Source: a virus
Virus record (IMG/VR): IMGVR_UViG_3300020171_000055
Span: 1 to 44,710 of that record
Direction: 5' to 3' (one strand)
Length of the DNA stretch: 44,710 nt
Shown here: positions 31,956 to 40,757 of the stretch, piece after piece
Numbering within the stretch: the stretch's first letter is position 1
Layout of the letters: every line of letters begins with the position of its first letter
Made by a program: the position numbers and the translations under genes
The notes under the pieces: model-generated
Database searches by the model: none
What the model was told of the DNA's origin: nothing
The model's input: only the letters and a program-made list of their open reading frames with translations

Positions 31956-32324
31956 ATGCCAACTCCCCGAGTAGGATGGGTTCCTGTTCAACTCGACTGC
32001 GACCTGGCTACTGACAGTCTCGTCTACGGTTGCCCTGGTGTTGCTGGTACAGTAGTCCAGGTCACCGTGGGCGTGCCTGTCGTGGCTACGACCTATACTG
32101 GCTTCAATGTCTACAAGAACGCTGTGACACTCATAGCCCAACAGCTTCTCACTACGGCTGGTGGCTATGTCGGTGGCACGGCGAAGAACGTGACGTTGGT
32201 CACTACGCCCACATCACTGCGCGTGGCGGCTACTGACATCCTGTCTGCCAACTGGAATGTGAATAGTGCCGGCAGCTACGTCGGTGGTGGCTGCACGGTG
32301 TGGATCGAACCAGACGTCTGGTAA
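31956..32324 (+). CDS. Capsid decoration-like protein A, 122 aa
   Basis: ATG 31956 after AAGGAGATGTGAC. Beta-rich, ending GGGCTVWIEPDVW. It is a clear paralogue of the next protein: shared pattern R-x-x-x-x-P-x-x-L at the start, Y-x-C-P-G-V, V-x-V-G-V-P-V, Y-(K/R)-N-A, and the same C-terminal G-G-x-C-T-x-W-I-E-P. A pair of small beta proteins right after the capsid gene suits capsid decoration or head-fibre bases. Inference from context. Confidence 0.68.
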   Translation: MPTPRVGWVPVQLDCDLATDSLVYGCPGVAGTVVQVTVGVPVVATTYTGFNVYKNAVTLIAQQLLTTAGGYVGGTAKNVTLVTTPTSLRVAATDILSANWNVNSAGSYVGGGCTVWIEPDVW

Positions 32325-32334
32325 GGAGGGCAAC

Positions 32335-32697
32335 ATGGTAAGTCCACGAGCCGCTCTGATTCCGATTCACCTGAATCACGAGCTGGCAACAACGACTACC
32401 TGCTATGCCTGTCCGGGCGTAGTGGGTAAGATCAAGTCAATCACGGTCGGCGTACCTGTGCTGCCTACGACAGTGACACTGGCCATCTATCGCAACGCCA
32501 TCGCGCTGGCTGCTACCATCGCCGTCGAGACCGCTCTGGTAGCTGGGGTGGCTGAGGAAGTAACGATCACCGCCACTGACGTGAACCTGAATACCGCCGT
32601 GGCTGACATCTTCAAAGCAGTCTGGACTGTCACTGATGCTGGTGGCGTCTACGTCGGTGGCGCTTGCACCATCTGGATTGAACCGAGTACCTGGTAA
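32335..32697 (+). CDS. Capsid decoration-like protein B, 120 aa
   Basis: ATG 32335 after TAAGGAGGGCAAC. Tandem paralogue of the preceding gene (CYACPGVVGKIKSITVGVPV; GGVYVGGACTIWIEPSTW). Divergence between the copies is large, so the duplication is old or maintained for two distinct sites. A G/C hairpin follows before the next gene. Confidence 0.68.
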   Translation: MVSPRAALIPIHLNHELATTTTCYACPGVVGKIKSITVGVPVLPTTVTLAIYRNAIALAATIAVETALVAGVAEEVTITATDVNLNTAVADIFKAVWTVTDAGGVYVGGACTIWIEPSTW

Positions 32698-32701
32698 CAC
32701 T

Positions 32702-32721
32702 GGGGGGGGCTACGGCCCCCC
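32702..32721 (+). terminator. G/C hairpin after the paralogue pair
   Basis: A run of eight G, CTACGG loop, six C; at least six G-C pairs right before the CTGGAGGT ribosome site of the next gene. No U tract, so partial termination or mRNA stabilisation is more likely than full stop. Confidence 0.45.
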
Positions 32722-32733
32722 TCTGGAGGTCCC

Positions 32734-34251
32734 ATGAGAATACGCAACGACTTCTTGCCCAGCGGCCAACCGGCCTACGATCTCGACCCGACTGGGGCCT
32801 CCGCTCCATTCATGTGGTATGGCGGTAAAACGCTGGACGGCACGATCTCCCCTTGGAAAGACATGCCTGTCGGTAGTATCTACATCTACCAGTACCCAGG
32901 CATTGGTTCTGTTTGGTACATGCGCCAGGCGGTCGCTGATGCAACAGCCTCCTGGGGCATCGTACTGCACACCAACATCGGTCTGTCACAGTACGGCACC
33001 CAAGTAGGTGCGCAGTCCCAAGCGCAAGACTTCGGCGCGACCTACGGCATCAAGACCAATCTCATTGCTGAGTCTGGCGCAGGCGCAGGCGTCACTGCTG
33101 ATGGGGTCAAAATGAAGGACGGTGGTATCGTTGGCGCTGATGGTGCAGTCCTCGAAATGGACACCATCAATGAAGCTACCACCGATGCTGGTGTCACTGT
33201 CGAGGGCGTCAAGATGGAAGATGGTGGTGTCATCCTGGCGGACGCGGCTGTCCTGGAAGCAGACACCATCAATGAGGCTACCGCGGATGCAGGGGTCACC
33301 ATCGAACTGGTAGCCATTGAGAATGGCAGTATCATCACGCCCGATGGCGCATCTATCGAAGTTGATACCATCAACGAAGCCACCGCTGCCCACGGGGTGA
33401 TAGTCGAAGGCGTGACTCTGAAAGACGGCGCAGCTACCACAGCCGCATCACTAGCCCTGGTGGCTGGTGCTGCCGAGGGCAACGTGGCGCTCATCAAGGA
33501 GACCCCCACCTACGTTGGCGATGGCATCGTTGCGACGATCTCGCTGGCTGTTGGTGGAACTGGGTACGCTACTGCGGATACCCTAGCCATTGTGCAGGCA
33601 GGTGGGGCTGGCGCTACAGCAACGATTGATACCGTCGATGCAGAAGTAACCGGTGTCATCACTGGTATCACACTAGGTGTTGGTGGCACGGGTTACGCAG
33701 TCGAAGCTGCTCTGGCAACCACTGTCGTATTGGCTGCCACCGGCAAGGTCACAACGATCTCCATAGGTAATGGTGGTACGGGATACTCGGTAAATGACGT
33801 ACTGACGGTTGTACAGGCTGGTGGTAGTACCTGTACAGTCACCGTGTCATCTGTGGCAGCGGGCGTTGTTGATGGAATCACTCTTACTACTAGAGGTAGC
33901 GGCTATGGGGTCGAGAACAACCTGGCAACCACGGTAGCTCCTGATAATGGCACTGGTTGTCTCATCGACATCGACAGCATTGACGCCTCGGGTGCGACCA
34001 TCGACATCGACACACTGACTGCCCGTACCATTGCTATCCACAACTACATTGCCGCCAACAACCCAACCGTTAGCAATGGAGCTGCCGTCACTGCTGCTGC
34101 ACTGGTAGACTATGACGCGGCTATTGGTACACACCCTGGCTTGCAGACTGGCTCAACCAAGACAACGCCCACTGGCGTTGACGCCTGGATTCCGATCAAT
34201 GCCAACGGCACTCTCGTCTATATACCGTGCTACTCGTCCAAGACGGCATAA
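32734..34251 (+). CDS. Repeat-rich structural (fibre-like) protein, 505 aa
   Basis: ATG after CTGGAGGTCCC. Residues 1-100 may form an attachment domain (PFMWYGGKTLDGTISPWKDM; YIYQYPGIGSVWYMRQAVAD). Residues about 118-235 hold 34-residue repeats of the form AGVTxEGVKMxDGGxxxADxAxLExDTINEAT. Residues about 268-420 hold two longer repeats: GGTGYxxxDxLxxVQAGG, then GITL and GxGYxVExxLATTV. The C-terminal 70 residues look globular. Both repeat types are common in phage fibres and head-surface proteins and should fold as beta prisms. The second type also occurs in the 1082-residue tail protein. Confidence 0.7.
   Translation: MRIRNDFLPSGQPAYDLDPTGASAPFMWYGGKTLDGTISPWKDMPVGSIYIYQYPGIGSVWYMRQAVADATASWGIVLHTNIGLSQYGTQVGAQSQAQDFGATYGIKTNLIAESGAGAGVTADGVKMKDGGIVGADGAVLEMDTINEATTDAGVTVEGVKMEDGGVILADAAVLEADTINEATADAGVTIELVAIENGSIITPDGASIEVDTINEATAAHGVIVEGVTLKDGAATTAASLALVAGAAEGNVALIKETPTYVGDGIVATISLAVGGTGYATADTLAIVQAGGAGATATIDTVDAEVTGVITGITLGVGGTGYAVEAALATTVVLAATGKVTTISIGNGGTGYSVNDVLTVVQAGGSTCTVTVSSVAAGVVDGITLTTRGSGYGVENNLATTVAPDNGTGCLIDIDSIDASGATIDIDTLTARTIAIHNYIAANNPTVSNGAAVTAAALVDYDAAIGTHPGLQTGSTKTTPTGVDAWIPINANGTLVYIPCYSSKTA
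33085..33438 (+). repeat. 102-base tandem repeat, three full units and a partial
   Basis: Units start at 33085, 33187, 33289 and 33391, each 102 bases (34 codons). The protein motif is conserved better than the DNA, so selection rather than recent expansion keeps it. Confidence 0.75.
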
Positions 34252-34260
34252 GGAGACAAC

Positions 34261-34707
34261 ATGCCAACACTCACAACTCAACCTGTAGAGATCATGGCCG
34301 GCTCGGCGGCTATGGGAACTGTCGTTCTGGCTGCGGGTACGGCACTTGCCGGCAAGATGGGCATCGACCAGACGACTCCGGGCACGACGAATCGTGTTGA
34401 TGTTGGCACGGTGGGCGCGCTGGAAGCTGCCACTGTAACGGAATACAACGTTACTCTGACTGCTGGAGATACGGAATACTCGCAGGCGCTTCCGGCCAAT
34501 ACGCGGCGCTTGTGCTTCCGTTGTCGGACCGACGTGGCTTGTCGCTATGCTTGGGTTACCGGCAAGGTGGCAACTCCTGTCGCGCCATATCAGACGCTGA
34601 AGGCGGGTGCTGAGTATGCCATTGACGGCGTGAAGTTGGCTAGTTCCACACTCTATGTAGCAAGTACGACCGCAGGCAGCATCATCGAACTCGAATGCTG
34701 GGTCTAG
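34261..34707 (+). CDS. Small structural protein, 148 aa
   Basis: ATG after AAGGAGACAAC. Ala/Thr/Val-rich beta-type sequence without low-complexity repeats (EIMAGSAAMGTVVLAAGTAL; EYNVTLTAGDTEYSQALPAN), ending SIIELECWV. It lies between two fibre-like genes in one operon. Probably a virion surface or fibre-associated protein; no family recognised. Confidence 0.65.
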   Translation: MPTLTTQPVEIMAGSAAMGTVVLAAGTALAGKMGIDQTTPGTTNRVDVGTVGALEAATVTEYNVTLTAGDTEYSQALPANTRRLCFRCRTDVACRYAWVTGKVATPVAPYQTLKAGAEYAIDGVKLASSTLYVASTTAGSIIELECWV

Positions 34708-34717
34708 GAGGCGTATC

Positions 34718-35722
34718 ATGATTGGACAGAAACCTATCTCTGGTATGTTGCTGGCATCCGGTGCGCGGGTCGGCGCAGTCAGTCAAGCGCAGGCGTTTAC
34801 CAATGGTATCATCGCGCCTACCGTCCTGGGCGGCACCGGCACGACGCAGACGCTCACCTACCAGACCACGAGCGGCATTGGCGAGACCGGCGCAAGGCAC
34901 ATCTTCCTGGTCGGCAATAACGGCGCGACCGAGGCGATGACGATCCTCAACAATAGCAACGTCGGCATCGGCACTACACCGAGTTATAAACTTGACATAG
35001 TAGGAAGTATTGCAGGGAGTACTGGTGTTATTTCTGGGATTCAGAATACAAATGCGACTGGAATTTCTGCTTTAAGAATCTTTAACAATAGCAACAACTA
35101 TATTGCCTTATCAGCCCTTGGTACAAGTTACGCGGTTACGCCAGGACAAACAAGCATAGCTTCATCAGTTAGTCTTATCTTTTTGGCGAATGGTAGTGTA
35201 TCGAGTGGCGGCACAGAAAAGATAAGTTTTACCACTGGTGGATATAACAATAATCCGACAATGATAATGTCAGCAGGAAATCCAGGCAACGTCGGCATCG
35301 GGACTACCGCCCCTTTAAGAATACTTGGAATTGGTGGTTTAGTAGCAAGAAACATAGGAATGGAACGTGGGACAGTTGCGGATACGGCTGGATTTGCTCT
35401 CACGATAAATGCAGGTGGAGCCACCGCCGCGGCCACTGACAAAGCGGGCGGAATCCTGGACCTGACACCAGGCATTTCAACTGGCAACGCCGAAAGCGGC
35501 GTGCGGCTTTACGGCAACACGCCCGGCGGCAGCGGTACGAGCGACAGCGCCTTGCTGCTGATGATTCAGGCGCTGGCGAACAAGCTCGGCTTCTTTACGG
35601 CAACGCCGGTCGTCAAGCAGACCGGCTACGCAGTTCCAACCGACCTCGACACTTGCATTGCGGCTGTTACGGCACTGCGCACGGCGCTGAACAATTACGG
35701 ACTCACGACAGTCGTGACATAG
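34718..35722 (+). CDS. Tail/head fibre-like protein with NVGIGTT motifs, 334 aa
   Basis: ATG after TAGGAGGCGTATC. NNSNVGIGTTPSYKLDIVGS and NPGNVGIGTTAPLRILGIGG are the repeat style of phage fibre shafts and their chaperone-type ends. The C-terminal 45 residues (VVKQTGYAVPTDLDTCIAAV, then TALRTALNNYGL) resemble short C-terminal helices of trimeric fibres. Residues about 88-235 are encoded by strikingly AT-rich DNA, while both ends match genome composition. Likely the receptor-contacting fibre; family call is by motif. Confidence 0.68.
   Translation: MIGQKPISGMLLASGARVGAVSQAQAFTNGIIAPTVLGGTGTTQTLTYQTTSGIGETGARHIFLVGNNGATEAMTILNNSNVGIGTTPSYKLDIVGSIAGSTGVISGIQNTNATGISALRIFNNSNNYIALSALGTSYAVTPGQTSIASSVSLIFLANGSVSSGGTEKISFTTGGYNNNPTMIMSAGNPGNVGIGTTAPLRILGIGGLVARNIGMERGTVADTAGFALTINAGGATAAATDKAGGILDLTPGISTGNAESGVRLYGNTPGGSGTSDSALLLMIQALANKLGFFTATPVVKQTGYAVPTDLDTCIAAVTALRTALNNYGLTTVVT
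34981..35417 (+). other. AT-rich inserted segment within the fibre gene
   Basis: Between GC-rich flanks, codons switch to A/T-ending forms (many AAT, ATA, TTA, AGA). The near-identical sequence GCAACGTCGGCATCGG occurs at 34956-34971 just before the segment and again at 35286-35301 inside it, each encoding NVGIG. This marks likely recombination points for exchanging fibre tips. Confidence 0.75.
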
Positions 35723-35733
35723 GAAGGTGAAAC

Positions 35734-35979
35734 ATGATCGACATACAGGCGTTCAAGGACAAGCAGGCATCCGGCACTGCTAGCATTGTTAGGTTGCAAG
35801 CCAGTTTCCCCGAAGCGGCGGCCTATGCCATCTACACCCAGAATTGGGACAGCAACGGCCAACCAGTGCCAGACGAGGTGACGGCAATCCGCTTGCTGGA
35901 CGTTGACGAGTTTCGCTCGAAGCTCGCGTTGGAGGCTACCTTTTTGGCTGAACTCGATGCGATGGTGGTGCAAAAATGA
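35734..35979 (+). CDS. Hypothetical protein, 81 aa
   Basis: ATG after TAGGAAGGTGAAAC. Helical N-terminus (IDIQAFKDKQASGTASIVRL), then YAIYTQNWDSNGQPVPDEVT and a C-terminal helix (RSKLALEATFLAELDAMVV). The W-(D/N)-x(3)-G-x-P-(V/I) pattern recurs in the next protein (SKWNPDTGEPITPELTAVDE). Small fibre-associated or chaperone-like role possible; unknown. Confidence 0.64.
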   Translation: MIDIQAFKDKQASGTASIVRLQASFPEAAAYAIYTQNWDSNGQPVPDEVTAIRLLDVDEFRSKLALEATFLAELDAMVVQK

Positions 35980-36230
35980 AAGATTATAAGGATCTTAAAG
36001 CCAAGGGTCTTGTTGCCCTGGTTGTCACCGATTCAGGCGTGATCGTTCAACGCAGCAAATGGAATCCAGATACTGGCGAACCAATCACGCCAGAATTGAC
36101 AGCGGTGGATGAGAAAGTATTAGCTGCTGAGAAAGTTACGCTCCAGACGGATGTGACTGCACAGGTGGCCGACATCGACGCGTTGCTGGCTGATGCGGAC
36201 AAGGCCAAGAAAGCTAAAAAAGCTAAATGA
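35976..36230 (+). CDS. Hypothetical protein with Lys/Ala tail, 84 aa
   Basis: ATG overlaps the previous stop; no strong ribosome site, so translational coupling is likely. YKDLKAKGLVALVVTDSGVI, WNPDTGEPITPELTAVDEKV, a C-terminal helix with DIDALLADADKAKKAKKAK. It shares a middle motif with the previous protein, suggesting relatedness. Unknown function. Confidence 0.62.
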   Translation: MKDYKDLKAKGLVALVVTDSGVIVQRSKWNPDTGEPITPELTAVDEKVLAAEKVTLQTDVTAQVADIDALLADADKAKKAKKAK

Positions 36231-36412
36231 GTGAGATAACTGCTGCTGAGGCGCAAAAGGTGTTAGTTGCCGAACGCGAGCAACGGATCGCGGATTGCGC
36301 GGCAGCAATCCAGAAGACGCTGGAGCAGTATCACTGTCGGCTAGAGGCTAGCATTACGCTGCGAGCCGGATCGGTAACGCCACAGATTGCGATTGTAGCT
36401 AACGAGGTGTAG
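36227..36412 (+). CDS. Hypothetical protein, 61 aa
   Basis: ATG overlaps the previous stop. Helical N-terminal part (ITAAEAQKVLVAEREQRIAD; CAAAIQKTLEQYHCRLEASI), then a short strand (TPQIAIVANEV). Short phage proteins of this form are frequent near adaptor or fibre genes and have no assigned function. Confidence 0.6.
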   Translation: MSEITAAEAQKVLVAEREQRIADCAAAIQKTLEQYHCRLEASITLRAGSVTPQIAIVANEV

Positions 36413-36418
36413 ATATTG

Positions 36419-37273
36419 ATGCTGACACGCAAGGACTTGCGCGAGGAGATCGCCAAGGTCTTCCAGTGGCGCGAGGGTACGGCTACCGGGGGCTCGTCCA
36501 CCACCGTGGTGGATACGTCCCTGCTACTGTTTGCCAACGACTACTGGAACGGCTCCCACGTGCTGGTCCTCAGTGCCGATGGCGCTGCGCCAGACGGTGA
36601 GTCGCGCATGGTTACGGACTACGTGGCCTCAACCTACACGCTGAACGTGTTGCCCAGCTTCTCCTCGAACGTGGAGGCAGGCGACACCTACCAGCTCTAC
36701 CAGAACGTGACGCCTGATGAGATCAACCTGGCTATCGCCCGCTCCTGTCGGGGCATGGAAGTAGCCACCTCGCTCACGCCATCGACCACCCAGCTTGACT
36801 ACCAACTCACCAGCGCCTACGGTCTCCAGCGCAAGCAGCAGATGACGGGTGTGTTCGTGCGAGCGCAGAACAACCTGAAGACCATGCCGACGCGCGTGTT
36901 CTACTGGGACCTGGAAGACGCCGAGGGCCTGCTGACCCTGCGGATGCCGACCCTGCTTACCGCATCAGACAGTTTCTGGATCACCTACACGCTTGACGAG
37001 AACAGCATTCTCAGCGACACTGCGGAAGTGAACCTGCCGGCCTCGCTCATTCGGGCACGGGTAATGGTCTACTGCCTGGAGATGGTGATGGCAAGGCAGG
37101 GTGGGCCTGGACTGGAGCGCTGGGGGCAGATCACCAGCTACTGGCGGGACAAGCTCAAGAGCGAGACCAGCATGTTTCAGCCCAGTGCCGACAAAGTCGT
37201 GAACTACGACTGGACAGGACGTCCTCGCCGTACAGCAGAAGATGCACTGAACATCAGGTCCATCTACGGATAG
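36419..37273 (+). CDS. Head-tail adaptor / tail tubular protein A candidate
   Basis: 284 residues from ATG 36419, preferred over the TTG directly before it. MLTRKDLREEIAKVFQWREG starts with a helix. Next comes a beta-rich part (LFANDYWNGSHVLVLSADGA; TYTLNVLPSFSSNVEAGDTY), then VTPDEINLAIARSCRGMEVA and helices around RARVMVYCLEMVMARQGGPG. Gene order (fibres, this, then a very large tail protein) and content suit an adaptor that seals the portal and carries the tail nozzle. Assigned from context and fold style. Confidence 0.6.
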   Translation: MLTRKDLREEIAKVFQWREGTATGGSSTTVVDTSLLLFANDYWNGSHVLVLSADGAAPDGESRMVTDYVASTYTLNVLPSFSSNVEAGDTYQLYQNVTPDEINLAIARSCRGMEVATSLTPSTTQLDYQLTSAYGLQRKQQMTGVFVRAQNNLKTMPTRVFYWDLEDAEGLLTLRMPTLLTASDSFWITYTLDENSILSDTAEVNLPASLIRARVMVYCLEMVMARQGGPGLERWGQITSYWRDKLKSETSMFQPSADKVVNYDWTGRPRRTAEDALNIRSIYG

Positions 37274-37281
37274 GAGAGAAC

Positions 37282-37509
37282 ATGAAGCAGATTCCGGGTG
37301 TGGCATGGGTAGCGCTCATCACGGCTATCATCGGCTGGCTGCAAGGCGACTGGTTCGCCGGTCAAGTATGGGTTCCCATCGCGGTCATCGCGCTGTCGGC
37401 TGTGGCACAGCTCGTCAGCATCTTCGTTGTGGATCGAGGCAGTGATCGGGCCCTGCGTGCTATCAATGGTGAGCCTAGCGATCTCTCCCGCTTCTTCTGG
37501 GGTGGGTAG
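37282..37509 (+). CDS. Two-TM holin-like membrane protein, 75 aa
   Basis: ATG after ATAGGAGAGAAC. Two hydrophobic segments (VAWVALITAIIGWLQ; VWVPIAVIALSAVAQLVSIF) with a short turn (GDWFAGQ), then a charged tail (VDRGSDRALRAINGE). Size and topology are holin-like, but the gene lies between adaptor and tail-protein genes and overlaps the next GTG. A role in tail-membrane contact is the alternative. Confidence 0.6.
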   Translation: MKQIPGVAWVALITAIIGWLQGDWFAGQVWVPIAVIALSAVAQLVSIFVVDRGSDRALRAINGEPSDLSRFFWGG

Positions 37510-40500
37510 TGCCTGCAATCGAGCGCTCAGACGAGCGCTACGTTCTCATCACCGACGCCGTAGGCGGCAGCACCACCTACGAGTTCATGCTGGCTCCCCA
37601 GAACCAGGGCATCAACAGCACCAGTCCGTTCGGCCAGAAGACGGTCACTGGGGAGCGTTCACTCTCGGACTATGACACCGAGAGCATCATCGCGTTCGGA
37701 GACCTGAGCGGTGGCATCGGGCAGGAGCGGCTGGTCGATCCAGCCATGTACCAGTCCGGCAGCAACATCGACACGCGTGGCGGCAAGACCCAGCTCGGCC
37801 CCCTGATCCACACGTCCAATACCAATGTTCTCAACAGCACGTTCCGCAGCATCTTGAGCGGCGCGACTAACTTTGACGCGGCCTGGTTCTCCGTTGACAG
37901 TGACGTGCAGCTTCTGGCTGTACCCATCAGCCCGGGTGGGGAAGGCGTAGTCGGTGGCTACATTGACCGTGTCTGGTTGCCCCTGGCTATCAGTGGTGAA
38001 GCTGAGGAAGTGGTCATCACCATCCGCAAGACTGCCTTGAACGGCACCATCCACGGCATCTGCACCTATGACCGCCGCGACGCTCGCCCCTCCGGTAGTT
38101 GGCTGGAGTGCAAGGCTGGCGTTGCTATGGTTCTTGACCCTCTCTACCTAGTCGTACAGCATCGTGGTCCGGCTGATGCAGTGCGCTGGTTCGGCGGCAA
38201 CGTAGTGGGCGCTGCTACCAACGGCATCCGCTCGCGCTCGACTTGGATGGGACAAGGCACAACAGCCTTCAGCAACGCGCCGCCCATCTCGTCTCTCCGC
38301 TACCACTTGTTACTGACCAAACTGGCTACGCAGTATGTGGAGGTCGAAGCTAACCTGGATCGCATCCAAGGCGAGATAGGCGTAGCGGCCTGCTTTGACC
38401 GATCCCTGACGCCCCGGGACGGCTTAATTGCCTGCCACACTGGTACCCACGTCCGCCTCTACAAGTGGCTGGCAGGTGTGCGCACCACGCTTATTAATGT
38501 GGCGACTGCCTACGTAGCCCATGCGCCCATGAAACTGATGACCTACCCCGATGACGAGACAGTTGGCACCGGCTGTACAGTCAACATCAACGCGGTAGAC
38601 CCTGTGACGGGTGCTGTGACTGGCATCACTCTGGTGGATGGTGGCACAGACTACACCCAAAACGATGAAATGGAAGTCATCGGCGGCGCGAATCCTGGCT
38701 ACAACTGTACCATCACGGCAAGCACTGTAGTGGCTGGCATAGTAACCGCCATCACCCTAGTAGCTGGTGGTGTAGACTACACGACAACCGTGGGCGCTAG
38801 TGACCCAACCTACATCAGCCCGGATACGGTCATGTGGGCCAAGGTCTACTACAACGGCGCGCAGATCAGCACTGCACGCCACATCACCGATGCGTCCATC
38901 TACAGCGAAACGCTGCATGGTCTCTACAGCACGTCGATCAACTACATGGAAGACGTGGCTATTGGTACCTGGGTCTCGCCTAGTATCTTCACAGGTATCA
39001 GTGTCGAAGATGCGGTATGGCAGCACAACACCTACGAGGAGATGGACGCAGAGGAAATACTGGTCTTTGCAGCCACTACGGTCAGCGAGAACACCACAGC
39101 CGCTGGTCCTGACGGCCCGCTCACACTCGTCCCTGGCACTGGCAGCGATGGCATCCCGCGCATCTGGGGCTTCGCAGGACGTTACCTTTACTACTTGGAC
39201 GCAGATAGTGTCCCTGTTGTGGTGGAGGATGGCTTAGGGGACGCGCTACGGGCCTCTGCTGACATTCTGGACGCTGCCTGGTTCCGGCCAGACGGTGCAA
39301 CCTATGCTGAACTGTACCTGGCTCTGGGCGATGACTCACCCATCCTATCCTTCAACGGCAACATCGGGGCTGAAGTGTGGGAGAGTCACGCTGGTCTCAC
39401 GACAGACAATCCACCTGAAGAGTATGATTTGGTGGCCTCGCGACTGGCGGTACATGACCAGTTCCTATGGATCATCAACTCGCGCAACCAGGTCAGCGGC
39501 TCGATTGACGGCGTGTCCTTCGGGGATGAGATCGGTGTGGGGGATCGTGTCTTCGAGGTGAGCAAGCTGGTGTCCTGGAACAGTGCGCTGTACGCGGGCA
39601 AAGAAGACGGCATCTACAAGATCAGTTATGCCGAGGGTGCGAACTCTGTGGTGCGGGCCGTGGACTTATCATCTCTAACCCACCCCAATAACTGTGCCAT
39701 GATGACAGTACATCAGGGGGACCTCTACTTCTCGCTCATCACTGGCATGGCGAAGTGGACGGCGAGTGGAGTGCTGGTGCCAGTGGCTCCTGAGATCACA
39801 CTGGACGCACAGCTTTCCAGCCGGGGCAGGTACGAAGCAGGCGCAACCTCCATGACCGCGCTGTGGGCTGGTAACAGTGGCGACCTGGAGAAACCGTCCG
39901 TACTGCTGGCCTACGTGGATGGGGCTTGGACCTCGCTGGCTACCATGACACAACTTGGCGACCGCATCACCTCGATGCTGGTAGACCCAGGCTGGTATGG
40001 TGACACCTCGCGCGTCTACTGGAGCACTCCCTTCGGCGTCCACTGGGTGAACATGCCACTGAATACCGTGCGGCGCTGGCTGGGCGAGGACATGGACTAC
40101 CCTGAGAGCGGCTCGTTCACAACCTCCTGGATGGATGGCAACCTGTCCACCGTGCAGAAGCACTGGTCGAGGCTGGAGACGGTTACTGAGGGCTATGACG
40201 CTGATGCTTTCTATCCTGGCGAGATCAGCTTCGAGTACCGTACTGACCCTGACAATGACTGGACCGCGATGGGTAGTGTATCAGGCAACGGCTTCGTGAC
40301 ACTCGACATGCCAAAGATAGCGGGTGGCATTCACAGCGAGCGCCTGCAACTGCGCGTCACGATCACTCGCAACAGCAACCTCGCCGCCATCGTGACCAGC
40401 AGTCCCCGCCTACTAACCCTGCTGGTGCGCTACGTGGAGCGGCCCGATGACGCAGCCGGCTTCAGTACCAGCTACTCGTTGTCTGCCAATGAAGCGTGGC

Positions 40501-40757
40501 GCACTGGCGCGCCCACGGGTAAGAGCCTCGCCCAGTGGTTTGCTGACCTACGCATCCTGCGGCAGGCCCGCATACCGCTACGCTACTACCCAGCCTGGGA
40601 CCCAAGCAACTACTACGAGGTCCACATGGTGAGTTATGATGGTTCCATTACCGTGATTGATGACACGGCGCAGACCGATCGGTTCAAGGCTATCGTCAAC
40701 GTAAGGTTGCAGTTGGTAGGCCAGCCTAGCACTGGTCAGATATTCCCGTTGATCTGA
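37509..40757 (+). CDS. Large tail (nozzle / tubular protein B-like) protein, 1082 aa
   Basis: GTG overlapping the previous TAG (TAGTG). Beta-rich throughout. Residues about 352-432 carry the repeat TGCTVNINAVDPVTGAVTGI, then GGTDYTQNDEMEV shared with the 505-residue protein. Middle segments such as GIPRIWGFAGRYLYYLDADS, HDQFLWIINSRNQVSGSIDG and GNSGDLEKPSVLLAYVDGAW read as beta-propeller blades. The C-terminal part looks like beta-sandwich. Length, propeller-like blades and place after the adaptor suit the nozzle of a short-tailed phage or a tip protein. No catalytic motif seen. Confidence 0.65.
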   Translation: MPAIERSDERYVLITDAVGGSTTYEFMLAPQNQGINSTSPFGQKTVTGERSLSDYDTESIIAFGDLSGGIGQERLVDPAMYQSGSNIDTRGGKTQLGPLIHTSNTNVLNSTFRSILSGATNFDAAWFSVDSDVQLLAVPISPGGEGVVGGYIDRVWLPLAISGEAEEVVITIRKTALNGTIHGICTYDRRDARPSGSWLECKAGVAMVLDPLYLVVQHRGPADAVRWFGGNVVGAATNGIRSRSTWMGQGTTAFSNAPPISSLRYHLLLTKLATQYVEVEANLDRIQGEIGVAACFDRSLTPRDGLIACHTGTHVRLYKWLAGVRTTLINVATAYVAHAPMKLMTYPDDETVGTGCTVNINAVDPVTGAVTGITLVDGGTDYTQNDEMEVIGGANPGYNCTITASTVVAGIVTAITLVAGGVDYTTTVGASDPTYISPDTVMWAKVYYNGAQISTARHITDASIYSETLHGLYSTSINYMEDVAIGTWVSPSIFTGISVEDAVWQHNTYEEMDAEEILVFAATTVSENTTAAGPDGPLTLVPGTGSDGIPRIWGFAGRYLYYLDADSVPVVVEDGLGDALRASADILDAAWFRPDGATYAELYLALGDDSPILSFNGNIGAEVWESHAGLTTDNPPEEYDLVASRLAVHDQFLWIINSRNQVSGSIDGVSFGDEIGVGDRVFEVSKLVSWNSALYAGKEDGIYKISYAEGANSVVRAVDLSSLTHPNNCAMMTVHQGDLYFSLITGMAKWTASGVLVPVAPEITLDAQLSSRGRYEAGATSMTALWAGNSGDLEKPSVLLAYVDGAWTSLATMTQLGDRITSMLVDPGWYGDTSRVYWSTPFGVHWVNMPLNTVRRWLGEDMDYPESGSFTTSWMDGNLSTVQKHWSRLETVTEGYDADAFYPGEISFEYRTDPDNDWTAMGSVSGNGFVTLDMPKIAGGIHSERLQLRVTITRNSNLAAIVTSSPRLLTLLVRYVERPDDAAGFSTSYSLSANEAWRTGAPTGKSLAQWFADLRILRQARIPLRYYPAWDPSNYYEVHMVSYDGSITVIDDTAQTDRFKAIVNVRLQLVGQPSTGQIFPLI

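Noticed and set aside
33085-33438. CRISPR-like regular repeats
   Set aside because: Units are contiguous, coding, 102 bases long and without spacers; they encode a protein repeat.
37282-37509. Firm holin assignment
   Set aside because: Topology fits, but no endolysin is adjacent and neighbours are tail genes; kept as holin-like only.
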